A stretch of DNA of 64,000 bases, from the NCBI GenBank assembly GCA_004321735.1, contig SGZB01000001.1:1-64000 (forward strand), given 5' to 3'. Under the pieces are notes generated by a model. That model had not been told where the DNA came from. It saw nothing but the letters and a program-made list of their open reading frames with translations, and ran no database searches. The translations under genes were made by a program, and so were the position numbers. Source of the DNA: Flavobacteriales bacterium. Its GTDB lineage: Bacteria > Bacteroidota > Bacteroidia > Flavobacteriales > Flavobacteriaceae. Positions 44,871 through 54,417 of this stretch are shown here, piece by piece. Position 1 is the first letter of the stretch, and each line of letters starts with the position of its first letter.

Positions 44871-46634
44871 ATGAATTTTAATCAAGATTTAAACAATTTA
44901 TCATTTGATTTACCAAAAAATCAAAGTAATGTAATTAAAGTAATTGGAGTCGGCGGTGGCGGTAGTAATGCAATCAATCATATGTATTCTAAAGGAATCA
45001 AAGGAGTAGATTATGTTGTTTGTAATACAGATGCTCAGGCTTTAGAAAACAGTAATGTTCCTAATAAAATCCAGTTGGGGGTTAACCTTACAGAGGGTCT
45101 TGGGGCAGGTGCTAATCCGATTGTTGGTGAAAAAGCTGCTATTGAAAACTTGAATGAAATAAAAAGTATGCTTGAAAATAATACCAAAATGGTATTTATA
45201 ACTGCTGGAATGGGTGGAGGAACAGGAACTGGAGCAGCTCCAATTATTTCAAAATTAGCTATGGAAATGAATATTCTTACAGTTGGAATTGTTACTATGC
45301 CTTTTATTTTTGAGGGTAAAAATAGAATAAGTCAAGCTAACATTGGATTAGATAAATTAAGAAAAAATGTTGATGCTTTGATCGTTGTAAATAATAATAA
45401 ATTAAGAGATGTATATGGAAATTTAGGAGTTAAGCAAGGTTTTTCTAAAGCAGATGAAGTCTTAGCTACAGCTGCTAAGGGAATAGCAGAAGTTATAACA
45501 CATCATTATACCCAAAATATTGATTTAAAAGATGCAAAAACTGTTTTATCAAAAAGTGGAAATGCTATAATGGGTTCTGCAGGTTCATCTGGTGAAAAAA
45601 GAGCAATTAAAGCTGTTTCAAATGCACTAGATTCACCTTTGCTCAATGATAATAGTATTAGGGGTGCTAAAAATGTCTTATTATTAATTCTTTCTGGTTC
45701 TAGCGAGGTTACAATAGACGAGATAGGTTTGATCAACGATTATATACAAGAAAGTGCTGGAAATAATGTCAACATAATTATGGGAATAGGAGAGGATCAG
45801 TCAATGATTGAAGAAATTTCAGTAACTGTAATCGCAACTGGATTTGACATAAATCAACAAGATGAAATTATTCACTTAGATCCCAAGAAAAAAATTCATT
45901 ATTTAGATGAGGAGAGAGAAGTGACTGAAGAGTTTATCGAAGAAAAAAATAAAACACCTTTTCAATTTGATTTTGCATCATCTGAAATCGATTTTAAAAA
46001 CACTCATTTTCAAAACAATGTTCAAACTGACAAAGAAGAATTTTCAAAAATTAATTTGAATGATTTTGAGGTTGAATTTGAAGAAGTAAAGTTTGATGAT
46101 AACAAAATTATTTCGGAGAGAGTTGAAACAAAACTAGAGGATATTTTAGTAAATGAATTTGAGCATGTTAAGTCGGAGGAAAGTTTTTTAAAATTTGATT
46201 TTAATGATTCAAATAATGATCAAAAAATTGTACACATTCTTGAAGAAGATGTTAATGAAATTGAAGTAATTGATCCAATGCAAATTATTCCTTTAACAAC
46301 TGTTGGTAATGATGAGGCAGTAGAAACATCTCAAGAGATAGCACCGGCTAATAAATCAGAAATGATTGATGTAAATCCATTTGAAAATCCAATTGCTAAA
46401 ACTTTAGCAAAAAGAACAGAAGAAAGAAAGATTAAGTTAAAGGAATTTAATTATAAATTTGCTAAAACTAATAGAATAGAGGATATGGAAAGTGAGCCTG
46501 CCTATAAAAGAGCCGGAGTCAATTTTGAAAATAATGAAACGTCTTCAAAATCATTCTCTAAAATTGAGGAAAATTTTGATGGTGATTTAGAACTAAAAAC
46601 TAATAATACATTTCTTCACGATAACGTTGATTAA
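44871..46634 (+). CDS. ftsZ: Cell division protein FtsZ
   Basis: FtsZ is the tubulin-like GTPase that forms the division ring. Of its 587 residues, the globular core spans about 20-335 with GVGGGGSNAINHM, the tubulin signature GMGGGTGTGAAP (113-124) and the catalytic-loop NDYIQESAGNNVNIIMG region. A long acidic linker of about 200 residues precedes the end region MESEPAYKRAGVNFEN, similar to the flavobacterial C-terminal motif. The long linker is usual in this group. Confidence 0.97.
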   Translation: MNFNQDLNNLSFDLPKNQSNVIKVIGVGGGGSNAINHMYSKGIKGVDYVVCNTDAQALENSNVPNKIQLGVNLTEGLGAGANPIVGEKAAIENLNEIKSMLENNTKMVFITAGMGGGTGTGAAPIISKLAMEMNILTVGIVTMPFIFEGKNRISQANIGLDKLRKNVDALIVVNNNKLRDVYGNLGVKQGFSKADEVLATAAKGIAEVITHHYTQNIDLKDAKTVLSKSGNAIMGSAGSSGEKRAIKAVSNALDSPLLNDNSIRGAKNVLLLILSGSSEVTIDEIGLINDYIQESAGNNVNIIMGIGEDQSMIEEISVTVIATGFDINQQDEIIHLDPKKKIHYLDEEREVTEEFIEEKNKTPFQFDFASSEIDFKNTHFQNNVQTDKEEFSKINLNDFEVEFEEVKFDDNKIISERVETKLEDILVNEFEHVKSEESFLKFDFNDSNNDQKIVHILEEDVNEIEVIDPMQIIPLTTVGNDEAVETSQEIAPANKSEMIDVNPFENPIAKTLAKRTEERKIKLKEFNYKFAKTNRIEDMESEPAYKRAGVNFENNETSSKSFSKIEENFDGDLELKTNNTFLHDNVD

Positions 46635-46637
46635 ATT

Positions 46638-47087
46638 ATGAGCTTAAAAAGTAAAATTGAAAAAGAGATTATTTCATCTATGAAATCCAAAGATTCATTG
46701 AGATTAGAATCTTTAAGAGCTATTAAATCTGCAATAATACTCATGGAAACAAAATCTGGTGCAAAATCTAATCCCTCACATGAGGATGAAATAGCTTTAT
46801 TACAAAAATTAGTAAAACAAAGAAAGGAAAGTGCAACTATTTTTAACTCCCAAGGCAGAATAGACCTCGCTGAAAAAGAGATTGCTCAAGAAAGAATAAT
46901 CTCAGAATTTCTACCAAAACAATTATCAATTGAAGAAGTAACAACCATAATTAAAGAAATAGTAAAAAGAATTAATGCTGAAGGTATGGGAGATATGGGT
47001 AAGGTAATGGGTTTAGCAACAAAAGAACTTTCTGGAAAATCAGACGGTAAAACTATTTCACAAATTGTTCGGAGTATTTTAAACTAA
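46638..47087 (+). CDS. GatB/YqeY domain protein
   Basis: The 149-residue all-helical protein is a stand-alone YqeY domain (LKSKIEKEIISSMKSKDSLRLESLRAIKSAI, then KQLSIEEVTTIIKEIV and GDMGKVMGLATKELSGKSDGKTIS). The domain is related to the tRNA-binding tail of GatB. The physiological role is unclear. It starts three bases after ftsZ and closes the division cluster. Confidence 0.93.
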   Translation: MSLKSKIEKEIISSMKSKDSLRLESLRAIKSAIILMETKSGAKSNPSHEDEIALLQKLVKQRKESATIFNSQGRIDLAEKEIAQERIISEFLPKQLSIEEVTTIIKEIVKRINAEGMGDMGKVMGLATKELSGKSDGKTISQIVRSILN

Positions 47088-47095
47088 TCAATACA

Positions 47096-47169
47096 GGCCA
47101 AGTAGTTCAACTGGATAGAACATCAGATTTCGGCTCTGGCGGTTGAGGGTTCGAATCCTTCCTTGGTCA
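47096..47169 (+). tRNA. tRNA-Arg (anticodon UCG)
   Basis: This 74-nt cloverleaf has the acceptor stem GGCCAAG / CTTGGTC with one G-T pair, D-arm GTTC/GAAC, anticodon stem TCAGA/TCTGG with loop TTTCGGC (anticodon TCG at 47130-47132), and T-arm GAGGG/CCTTC with TTCGAAT. The discriminator is A; the CCA end is not encoded. It reads CGA codons. It lies 8 bp after yqeY and 6 bp from the convergent MATE gene. Confidence 0.93.
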
Positions 47170-47175
47170 CAAAAA

Positions 47176-48540
47176 TTATTTTGTATTCTTTATATGTAAA
47201 TTACACATGTAGAAAAATCTCATCGATAAAAAGATTGATGCAGATATCAAACCGATCAAAAAACCTATCCAGACTCCAACAGCTTTTAATTCAGTGTATA
47301 AAGCCATATATACCATCACTGGTAATCCTATTATTATATAGCTTAGAAAACATATAAACGAAGGAATTTTTACATCTTGTATTCCACGAAGTGCTCCTTG
47401 AGCAACAATTTGTATTCCATCAAAAATTTGAAATAATGCGACTATAAGTAATAGTTTTGATGAAATATTGGCTGTTTCGATTATGTCTTCTCTACTCACA
47501 TTTTCTAAATATAGCCATGGTAAAAAATCAGAAAGTGAAATAAAAACTAATGCAAAAAACATTTCAATTAGAATTACCATTAAAAAAATAGATATTGCAA
47601 TTCTTTTGAGGTTTGAAAAATCATTAATTCCTTTTTGATTACCTACTCGAATTGTGGCAGTAACACTTAGACCAAGAGCAACCATAAATGTTATTGTTGA
47701 AAGATTCAAGGCAATTTGATTGGCAGCTTGCTCGTTTGTTCCAATTATTCCACAAACCCAAATTCCAGATATAAAGAAGCCAACTTCAAATAGTACTTGT
47801 AAAGCAGAAGGGTAACCTAAGTTAAAAATTTTTGATATTATAGTTTTTGTAAATTTTAGAAATTTAAAATTTTCGAAATATTTTTTAAGGTTACTAGAAT
47901 TTTTAATTAGATAAATAATAATTAAAACCATAAATATTCTAGAGATTAATGTTCCAATTCCAGCTCCCACTAGTTCTAGTTTTGGAAAACCAAATTTTCC
48001 ATATATCAACAAATAGTTTAGTAAAACATTAATAATATTTGCGATAATTGTAGAAATCATTGAAATTTTCGTCAAGGATAATCCATCAGTAAATTGTTTA
48101 AAGCTTTGAAATAAAACAAGAGGAATCAGTGATATTGCAACCCAGTTAATGTATGGATAAGCAAGCTTGACCACATCTGGTGATTGACCCATAGAATTTA
48201 ACAAAGGTTTTAAAGCAAAAACTCCAATTGTTAGAAGAAAACCAAGAATCAAACATATGGTTACACTATTTTCTAAAATTGATTTAGATTTTATAAAATT
48301 TCTTTGAGCATTACTCTCTGCAATTAGAGGCGTAATTGCAGTAGAGAATCCAATACCTAGTGACATTGCCAAAAAAACAAAACTATTTCCAAGTGATATT
48401 GCTGCAAGTTCTGCGGTTCCAAGTCTTCCAACCATCGCATTATCTACAAATTGAACAAGTGTATGCCCAACAAGACCAATAATTACAGGATAGGCTAACT
48501 TATAATTATATGGAAATTCTTTTGTGTAATTTTTAATCAA
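47176..48540 (-). CDS. MATE family efflux transporter
   Basis: The 454-residue protein has 12 predicted membrane segments in two similar halves. MATE markers include LVGHTLVQFVDNAMVGRLGTAELAAISLGN and, in the second half, GYPSALQVLFEVGFF. These proteins export cationic drugs or metabolites using H+ or Na+ gradients; the substrate is unknown. It is the last gene of the minus-strand operon, 7 bp after the M14 peptidase gene, and no regulator is nearby. Confidence 0.95.
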   Translation of the reverse strand: MIKNYTKEFPYNYKLAYPVIIGLVGHTLVQFVDNAMVGRLGTAELAAISLGNSFVFLAMSLGIGFSTAITPLIAESNAQRNFIKSKSILENSVTICLILGFLLTIGVFALKPLLNSMGQSPDVVKLAYPYINWVAISLIPLVLFQSFKQFTDGLSLTKISMISTIIANIINVLLNYLLIYGKFGFPKLELVGAGIGTLISRIFMVLIIIYLIKNSSNLKKYFENFKFLKFTKTIISKIFNLGYPSALQVLFEVGFFISGIWVCGIIGTNEQAANQIALNLSTITFMVALGLSVTATIRVGNQKGINDFSNLKRIAISIFLMVILIEMFFALVFISLSDFLPWLYLENVSREDIIETANISSKLLLIVALFQIFDGIQIVAQGALRGIQDVKIPSFICFLSYIIIGLPVMVYMALYTELKAVGVWIGFLIGLISASIFLSMRFFYMCNLHIKNTK

Positions 48541-48547
48541 TATCCAA

Positions 48548-51016
48548 TTACATTTTACTTGATAGATAAATAGAATTCATTAAAAGTCTATTTGTACCAT
48601 ACCAAAATGCCCTAAAGTTTGTGTTATCACTGAATAAAAATATTTTACCAGAACCATGTCTCTTAATTTTAAAGGGAACACTCTTTTTTAATAGCTCAGT
48701 ATTTTCCTTTGAAATATAACCACTAAGTAATGGGTTACTTGTATATTTTATAGGATTATTAAAACTATTTTTATCTGGTTTCATAAATATTGTATTATTA
48801 CGAAAAGTTGGTAAATAATTAGATTTTATTCCAAAATTAATTGGATGACTTTTATCCAATTTGGTATTGAATATTGCACCACCAATAACTTGAGCACCTG
48901 AAAATTTTCCTCTGTCTTCATAATTGACATCTTTTGCATTCATATTGTTATTAAATAATTCTATATCAATTAATTTATTTCTATTTAACCAGTTAATGGA
49001 ACCTCTGTAAGCAATCAGATTTCCACCTGAACTCAAAAAGTCTTTTAATCTGTTAATGTTAATTTGATTTCCAGAGTAATTAGGTAAAATAATATGAGAA
49101 TACTTTGAAAGATTAACTCTATTAATATTTCTAACATCAATTTTTGTTATTAGAGTTTTATATCTAGTGTCAAAAAGATGCCAAATTTCTCCAGCATCAT
49201 AAGATCTAATACCATCTCCTACTATTATTGCAATTTTAGGTTTATTTATTGTTGTGAATGAGTTAGAACCAAAACCAATATTGTCTTCATATCCACTATT
49301 TAGTCCATTAATATCAATTCCTGTCTCTTTTGAAATTTCTATTAGTAAATTGTGTATTTCATTAGAGCTTTTTGACTGACCAACAACAGGAATAAATAAA
49401 CTTCCATAGTCATAAGTTTTATTTTTTATAAAAATCTTTTTTGAACTTGATTTCACTCTAATATTATTAATCAATAGTTTATTAATTAGTGTCGGAATAT
49501 TGTAATCATGGGGTTCAATTAAATAACCATAGTTTGACAAACTTGATACTTTTCCAACAGGTTTTTTAATATCACCTTCAATTATATTCAAGTCTTTTTT
49601 CAAAAAATCATAATTTAAATTAAAAGCCAAAGGAAATGTCCAAGCTGAAACATCATAAAAAAGACTGTCTTTAAACTTTTTAGTTGTTTCAAACATCGCT
49701 TTTATTAATTTTGATTTGGGTTGATTTAATGATACGTAATATTTATAGTCTCCATCAACTGTTTCATTAACCTTGATTTTATGTGTTCTTAAAATTTTAG
49801 CAAGTTCATAGCTGCTTGACTTATCTGAACTGTTTCCAAATCCAATTCCTTTTATTTTCGAATTTTTTGACTCATTTATACTTTCTAGATAAAAATTGTT
49901 CATATGCTTCAACAAATCAACTCTAATTGAACTTGCTGCTTTTAGGGTAGATAAAATTGTAGTCAATTGATTTTTAATTGTAAATGGAAATGTTAAAATT
50001 CCATTTTGACTTTCTTGAACATGTCCTCTGGAACTGCCTTGCTCAAAAAGAATTCCAATACTACCATTTATGTCAGGATAAGTAGATCCTTTTCCAAAAT
50101 AAAAATCATCATAGTTTTCTTTACTGTAATATAGGCTTCCAATCTTGTCGAGATATTCAGCATGAAATCCAGCAATTTTTTCTGTCAATTTTTGATTATT
50201 ACTTGGAATCATAGGATTAACTCTATCTGGAACACCAGGTTGAAAGAAAAAAGTTGAATTAGTTCCCATTTCATGATGATCTGTTACTACATTAGGAATC
50301 CATTCTGTAAAAGTTTTAATTCTTGCTTTTGACTCCGGGAGTTGAACAGGAAGCCAATCTCTATTTAAATCAAACCAGTAATGATTTGTTCTTCCTCCAG
50401 GCCATACCTCACTATACTCTCTATCATTAGAGTCTGGATTTAAAGTTAGACTCTTATTGGAGTTAGCCCAATATGCAAATCTTTGTAAACCATCAGGGTT
50501 TAATGATGGGTCAAATAGAATTACAGTATTATTTAATATATCAATCAATTCTTGATTTTGAGATGCTGCTAAATAATATATTCCAAGCAAACTAGCATTT
50601 GAACCACTTGGCTCATTTCCGTGAACAGAGAAGCCCTGATAAACAATTGCTGGCATATCATTGTAGTTAACAATCTTTTCACCTGAACTCAATCTCAAAT
50701 GATTCTTTCTAATTTTCTCGATATTTTTTAAGTTTTCAGGACTTGAAACTGTCAAGATAATTAATGGTCTATCTTCATAAGTTTTTCCAGTTTCATGGAT
50801 TTTAATTCTATCTGATTTGTCAGCTATTTTATACATATACTCCACCAACTTGTCATGTGTGATATGCCATTCACCAACATCGTGACCAATAACCTCAGAT
50901 GGTTTTGGAATTTTTGGATCAAAATTTAAATCACCATTAAAGTAGTAATCTAAACTTGTTTGTGAATTAATTGTAAAACTGAATAAAACAGTAATTAAAT
51001 AAAGTGCTTTTCTCAT
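48548..51016 (-). CDS. Exported M14-family zinc carboxypeptidase with C-terminal GATase1-like region
   Basis: The 822-residue protein has a signal peptide (MRKALYLITVLFSFTINSQ). The M14 domain (about residues 45-360) shows zinc ligands in HGNEPSGSN (His and Glu) and DHHEMGTNS, and the catalytic Glu in ILFEQGSSRG. Residues about 600-720 (KPKIAIIVGDGIRSYDAGEIWHLF, then HIILPNYSG and FLSSGGNLIAYRGS) look like a class I glutamine-amidotransferase-type fold without clear catalytic residues. It overlaps the phosphodiesterase gene by 4 bp. It is probably a periplasmic or surface peptidase. Confidence 0.93.
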   Translation of the reverse strand: MRKALYLITVLFSFTINSQTSLDYYFNGDLNFDPKIPKPSEVIGHDVGEWHITHDKLVEYMYKIADKSDRIKIHETGKTYEDRPLIILTVSSPENLKNIEKIRKNHLRLSSGEKIVNYNDMPAIVYQGFSVHGNEPSGSNASLLGIYYLAASQNQELIDILNNTVILFDPSLNPDGLQRFAYWANSNKSLTLNPDSNDREYSEVWPGGRTNHYWFDLNRDWLPVQLPESKARIKTFTEWIPNVVTDHHEMGTNSTFFFQPGVPDRVNPMIPSNNQKLTEKIAGFHAEYLDKIGSLYYSKENYDDFYFGKGSTYPDINGSIGILFEQGSSRGHVQESQNGILTFPFTIKNQLTTILSTLKAASSIRVDLLKHMNNFYLESINESKNSKIKGIGFGNSSDKSSSYELAKILRTHKIKVNETVDGDYKYYVSLNQPKSKLIKAMFETTKKFKDSLFYDVSAWTFPLAFNLNYDFLKKDLNIIEGDIKKPVGKVSSLSNYGYLIEPHDYNIPTLINKLLINNIRVKSSSKKIFIKNKTYDYGSLFIPVVGQSKSSNEIHNLLIEISKETGIDINGLNSGYEDNIGFGSNSFTTINKPKIAIIVGDGIRSYDAGEIWHLFDTRYKTLITKIDVRNINRVNLSKYSHIILPNYSGNQININRLKDFLSSGGNLIAYRGSINWLNRNKLIDIELFNNNMNAKDVNYEDRGKFSGAQVIGGAIFNTKLDKSHPINFGIKSNYLPTFRNNTIFMKPDKNSFNNPIKYTSNPLLSGYISKENTELLKKSVPFKIKRHGSGKIFLFSDNTNFRAFWYGTNRLLMNSIYLSSKM

Positions 51017-52140
51017 TGTATAGAAATATTTTTATTAATTTTTAAATTCTTTTTAGATCCAATCACATAATTAAGAACTTCAAAAGGCATTACAAGTTTT
51101 TCGAGCTTATCTATTGTCTTAACATAAATTTCTAACTCAGATCTTGGAGCAATTTCAATATAATTAAATTCTGTATGAAATGTATATTCTCCAGTATATT
51201 TTAACTTAAGTGGTGCAACAGAATGATTTTTTAATTTCACTTTTAGTATTGATTCAGCACTATTAAAAAAATCATAATCGTACCCTTCACTAGTTGCAGT
51301 GAAATTATTTTCAGCTACAATTTTTAAATTTTCTTCTTTACCTATAATTAAATCATGATACCATACAAATGTGTCACCTTTAAAAAGAGCATCACTTGTA
51401 GATTTCATAGTTCTATTTTCAGAAATTATGAATGTTAGTGGTCTATGATAACTTTCCCTTTCATTATTAAAGTCCCAGTCAATTAAAACATGAACATCAC
51501 TTGTCCCAAGAATTGTTAAATCATTTTCTAAAGCTATGTCTAATGCTTCTTCTGAGAAAGTAAACATATTAACTACTTCAATTCCATGTAATAACTTTTT
51601 GTTAATTATCTCCTTGTGAATCGGGTCTAATTTTGCGATACCATCCTTTCTGTTTGCTTCCCAGTGAGGATGATTCCAAAAAACAAAAGCCCCTTGTTTA
51701 TTGGCTTCTTTTATTGCTTTATTAAATTCCAATGCTTTTTTTTCTTTATCAAAAAATTTATTTGCATCGTTAATAAATATTGCGTTGAAATGTCCTGGGG
51801 GCATCGGCTTTGTAATTTCAGTACCGTGAACAACTGCCAATGGCTGGTTTTTTACATAACCTCCAGCAATTTGGTATGATCTATTTCTGTCTGGGTGAGG
51901 AATATCTCTTAAATGTGATTGATATTCAAGATGTTCAGTTAGTGATATCATATCTATACTATCTCTCAAAGCTTCATCAACTCTAATTGTAGGCCATACG
52001 CTTCCATCAGAAAATACTGTATGAATATGTAAATCAGCAGAAATAAAAAATTTACCCTCTGGACTTTCAAAAAATGTTTTAACTCCTTGTCCATAATTTA
52101 TTAGAGTAAATAATAATAGAATGTATTTTAATTTTTTCAT
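51013..52140 (-). CDS. Exported PHP-domain phosphodiesterase (Sb-PDE-like)
   Basis: The 375-residue protein has a short signal peptide (MKKLKYILLLFTLINYGQG) and a PHP metal-dependent hydrolase domain: SADLHIHTVFSDG (His38, His40), LTEHLEYQ, VVHGTEIT, FWNHPHWEAN, GIEVVNMF and LGTSDVH. A C-terminal beta-rich part follows. The closest named group is the Sb-PDE phosphodiesterases, described for organophosphate diesters; the natural substrate here is not known. It overlaps both operon neighbours by 4 bp. Confidence 0.88.
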   Translation of the reverse strand: MKKLKYILLLFTLINYGQGVKTFFESPEGKFFISADLHIHTVFSDGSVWPTIRVDEALRDSIDMISLTEHLEYQSHLRDIPHPDRNRSYQIAGGYVKNQPLAVVHGTEITKPMPPGHFNAIFINDANKFFDKEKKALEFNKAIKEANKQGAFVFWNHPHWEANRKDGIAKLDPIHKEIINKKLLHGIEVVNMFTFSEEALDIALENDLTILGTSDVHVLIDWDFNNERESYHRPLTFIISENRTMKSTSDALFKGDTFVWYHDLIIGKEENLKIVAENNFTATSEGYDYDFFNSAESILKVKLKNHSVAPLKLKYTGEYTFHTEFNYIEIAPRSELEIYVKTIDKLEKLVMPFEVLNYVIGSKKNLKINKNISIQ

Positions 52141-53774
52141 GTGTTAAGTGATTTAAGAAGCTTCTTTTTAACTCTTAAATATTTATTAATATTTAAGGAA
52201 TAGTCTGTGTAACTTTTAAAAATTTTATTAATTAATTTTTTGTGAATTTTAGAGTTTTTGATTTTAAGAGATTCTAACATTTCATAATCTTCAGCACCAA
52301 TTCTATGAGCTTCAAATCTAAGTGATGAAAGTGGTCCATTTTTTCCAGGATAAATAACATGTGTGTCACCAGCAGGAAGATAATTATTTGAAGAAGCTGC
52401 AGGTGATGGGTGCTTTACAACACTTTGTTTAAAAGGATCAGCTTTATATTGATTTAAACCCCAATGTAGATATCCTAAGGTATTATATTTTGATCCACCC
52501 CAGCCAAAATATACTTGTCTTAATTTTTCCATATCTAGAGTTCTATTCAACCATTTACCACCTGGAACTAAGCAAGTGTAGACTAAAATTTTTTCTCCTT
52601 TTTTTTCTCTTTCTCTAAAAAAATCTAAATTTTCTTGAAAATCATTTATTATGGGACACCAAATATCAATTGCATCACCTAAACTATCTCTTGTATTAGT
52701 TGCTTCCATTATTTTGATCTCTGGATAAATTTCTTTTATTTGTTTAGCAACATCAACATAGCATTGGGCATTGATTGAGGTTGGTTCATCAGCAATATGT
52801 TGTAGCCATTGATTTTTTAAATTATACTTTTCAGTAAAATCTCTTATTTTGTTTATGATAGATGCAATTTCATTTTTACCCTCATCTGAGTAATATCCCA
52901 CTTTTTTTAATCTAGTCTTTAGTTCAGGATTACCCCAATCATCATTGGCTCCTCTATTTAGTAAATGAGGTGATTCAAAATATTTGAATCCATATTTTCT
53001 AAAAATATTAATAAATGAAATCATTTTCTGCTCATCTAATTGGAATTCACCATCATTAAGGTAGATAAGTTCTCCTGGTATTATAATACAATTTTGTCTT
53101 CCCTCTGCCATGACTTTAGCATACTTATCAAGCATAATATACCACTCATTGGTCCATCTTTCAACACCATGATATTCTTCCATTTTGCCAAGATTAAACC
53201 AATTTGTATAAAAGAAATTACTTTCAGAAAGTTTAGGAATTACATAATCATATACATTTACTTTTAGTTTTAAATCAAATGTCTTTGATCCAATTCTAAA
53301 TGATAAATTGACGAAATGATTACCTGAATCAATTTTTTCAGGAATGTATATTTTTAAATTTAATAGTGAATATTTAGTCTCAGCTGTGATATTATTATGA
53401 ACAGGTTTTAATATTTCAAAAACTCTAAATGGAGCTCTTCTTATAACATGTGGATTTATTAATCCTTTAAATTGTTCAGTTCTACTATCTAATCCAGTGT
53501 TTTCCTCTATAGGAACATCTTTTACATTGTTAAATTGAATATTATTTAAAGTTTTGCTAAATGCATTAAAATCTATTATATCTCCTACTTTCGTTTTAAT
53601 GATAATATTTACATCGCTATAACTATTACGCGCTGTATTAACTTTATAGTTTTTTGGATAATTAAATTCATTTTTATCAGGATAAACTTCTTTAAGTAGG
53701 TTAGAAAAGCCAATATCTTGAGAATGGATTGGTAAAAGCAAAAAAAATAATCCTATTTTGAAATATATTTTCAT
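52137..53774 (-). CDS. Exported GH123/DUF4091-like glycoside hydrolase
   Basis: The 545-residue protein has a signal peptide (MKIYFKIGLFFLLLPIHSQ). The central catalytic-like domain includes HIADEP at 326-331, where Asp329-Glu330 match the acidic pair of GH123-type hydrolases that act on N-acetyl sugars. The C-terminal segment YLPAGDTHVIYPGKNGPLSSLRFEAHRIGAEDYEML is a typical DUF4091 end. It is first in the operon with the phosphodiesterase, peptidase and MATE genes. The substrate is inferred, possibly an amino-sugar glycan. Confidence 0.85.
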   Translation of the reverse strand: MKIYFKIGLFFLLLPIHSQDIGFSNLLKEVYPDKNEFNYPKNYKVNTARNSYSDVNIIIKTKVGDIIDFNAFSKTLNNIQFNNVKDVPIEENTGLDSRTEQFKGLINPHVIRRAPFRVFEILKPVHNNITAETKYSLLNLKIYIPEKIDSGNHFVNLSFRIGSKTFDLKLKVNVYDYVIPKLSESNFFYTNWFNLGKMEEYHGVERWTNEWYIMLDKYAKVMAEGRQNCIIIPGELIYLNDGEFQLDEQKMISFINIFRKYGFKYFESPHLLNRGANDDWGNPELKTRLKKVGYYSDEGKNEIASIINKIRDFTEKYNLKNQWLQHIADEPTSINAQCYVDVAKQIKEIYPEIKIMEATNTRDSLGDAIDIWCPIINDFQENLDFFREREKKGEKILVYTCLVPGGKWLNRTLDMEKLRQVYFGWGGSKYNTLGYLHWGLNQYKADPFKQSVVKHPSPAASSNNYLPAGDTHVIYPGKNGPLSSLRFEAHRIGAEDYEMLESLKIKNSKIHKKLINKIFKSYTDYSLNINKYLRVKKKLLKSLNT

Positions 53775-53814
53775 GTAAATTTTCTTTAATTTAAAAAAAT
53801 AAATACAGCTAACA

Positions 53815-54417
53815 ATGAAACGAAATTATTTAATACTTTTTCTTACCTCTTTGATTTTTTCATGTAATACTCCAACAGAAACGGTATCACTTTTTAATGG
53901 TAAAAATTTGGATGGTTGGATTATTTATGGAACTGAAAAATGGTACGTGGAAAATGGCGAGTTAATTTGTGAAAGTGGGCCTGATAAAGATTATGGCTAT
54001 CTTGGAACTAATAAGTATTTTGATGATTTCATCTTAGAACTAGATTTTAAACAGGAAGATAACGGTAATAGTGGTGTTTTTTTTAGATCAACTGTTAATG
54101 GAGTTAAGGTTAAAGGATGGCAAGTTGAAGTAGCTCCACCTGGGTATCATTCCGGAGGTATTTATGAATCTTATGGAAGAGGATGGTTGATTAAGCCTGA
54201 TCAATCAAAAGATTCAATTGTTAAAATGGGTGAGTGGAACAAAATGAAAATAAAAGTTTATGGTGATGAAGTTACAACCTGGATTAATGAGAATCAGATG
54301 ATAAAAATTAAAGATTCAATAATCGGATTAGGTAGAGGAGGTGTTGCTCTCCAAATTCATGATGGAGGTGGTATAAAAGTCAAATGGAAGAATATTAATT
54401 TGACTAAATTAAATTAA
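53815..54417 (+). CDS. DUF1080 (3-keto-disaccharide hydrolase-like) lipoprotein
   Basis: The 200-residue protein has a lipoprotein signal with the predicted acylated Cys17 (LIFSC). The concanavalin-like DUF1080 fold is clear: SLFNGKNLDGWII, ELDFKQEDNGNSGVFFRS, WQVEV and GGVALQIHDGGGIKVKWKNI. Related proteins hydrolyse 3-keto-glycosides or bind sugars. It is divergent from the GH123-like gene across only 40 bp in which no clear promoter motif was found. It overlaps the convergent anmK by 14 bp. Confidence 0.9.
   Translation: MKRNYLILFLTSLIFSCNTPTETVSLFNGKNLDGWIIYGTEKWYVENGELICESGPDKDYGYLGTNKYFDDFILELDFKQEDNGNSGVFFRSTVNGVKVKGWQVEVAPPGYHSGGIYESYGRGWLIKPDQSKDSIVKMGEWNKMKIKVYGDEVTTWINENQMIKIKDSIIGLGRGGVALQIHDGGGIKVKWKNINLTKLN

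Noticed and set aside
47163-47357. A 64-codon plus-strand frame starting within the tRNA-Arg gene and running antisense to the MATE gene.
   Set aside because: It overlaps a tRNA and a well-supported gene and encodes no recognisable protein.
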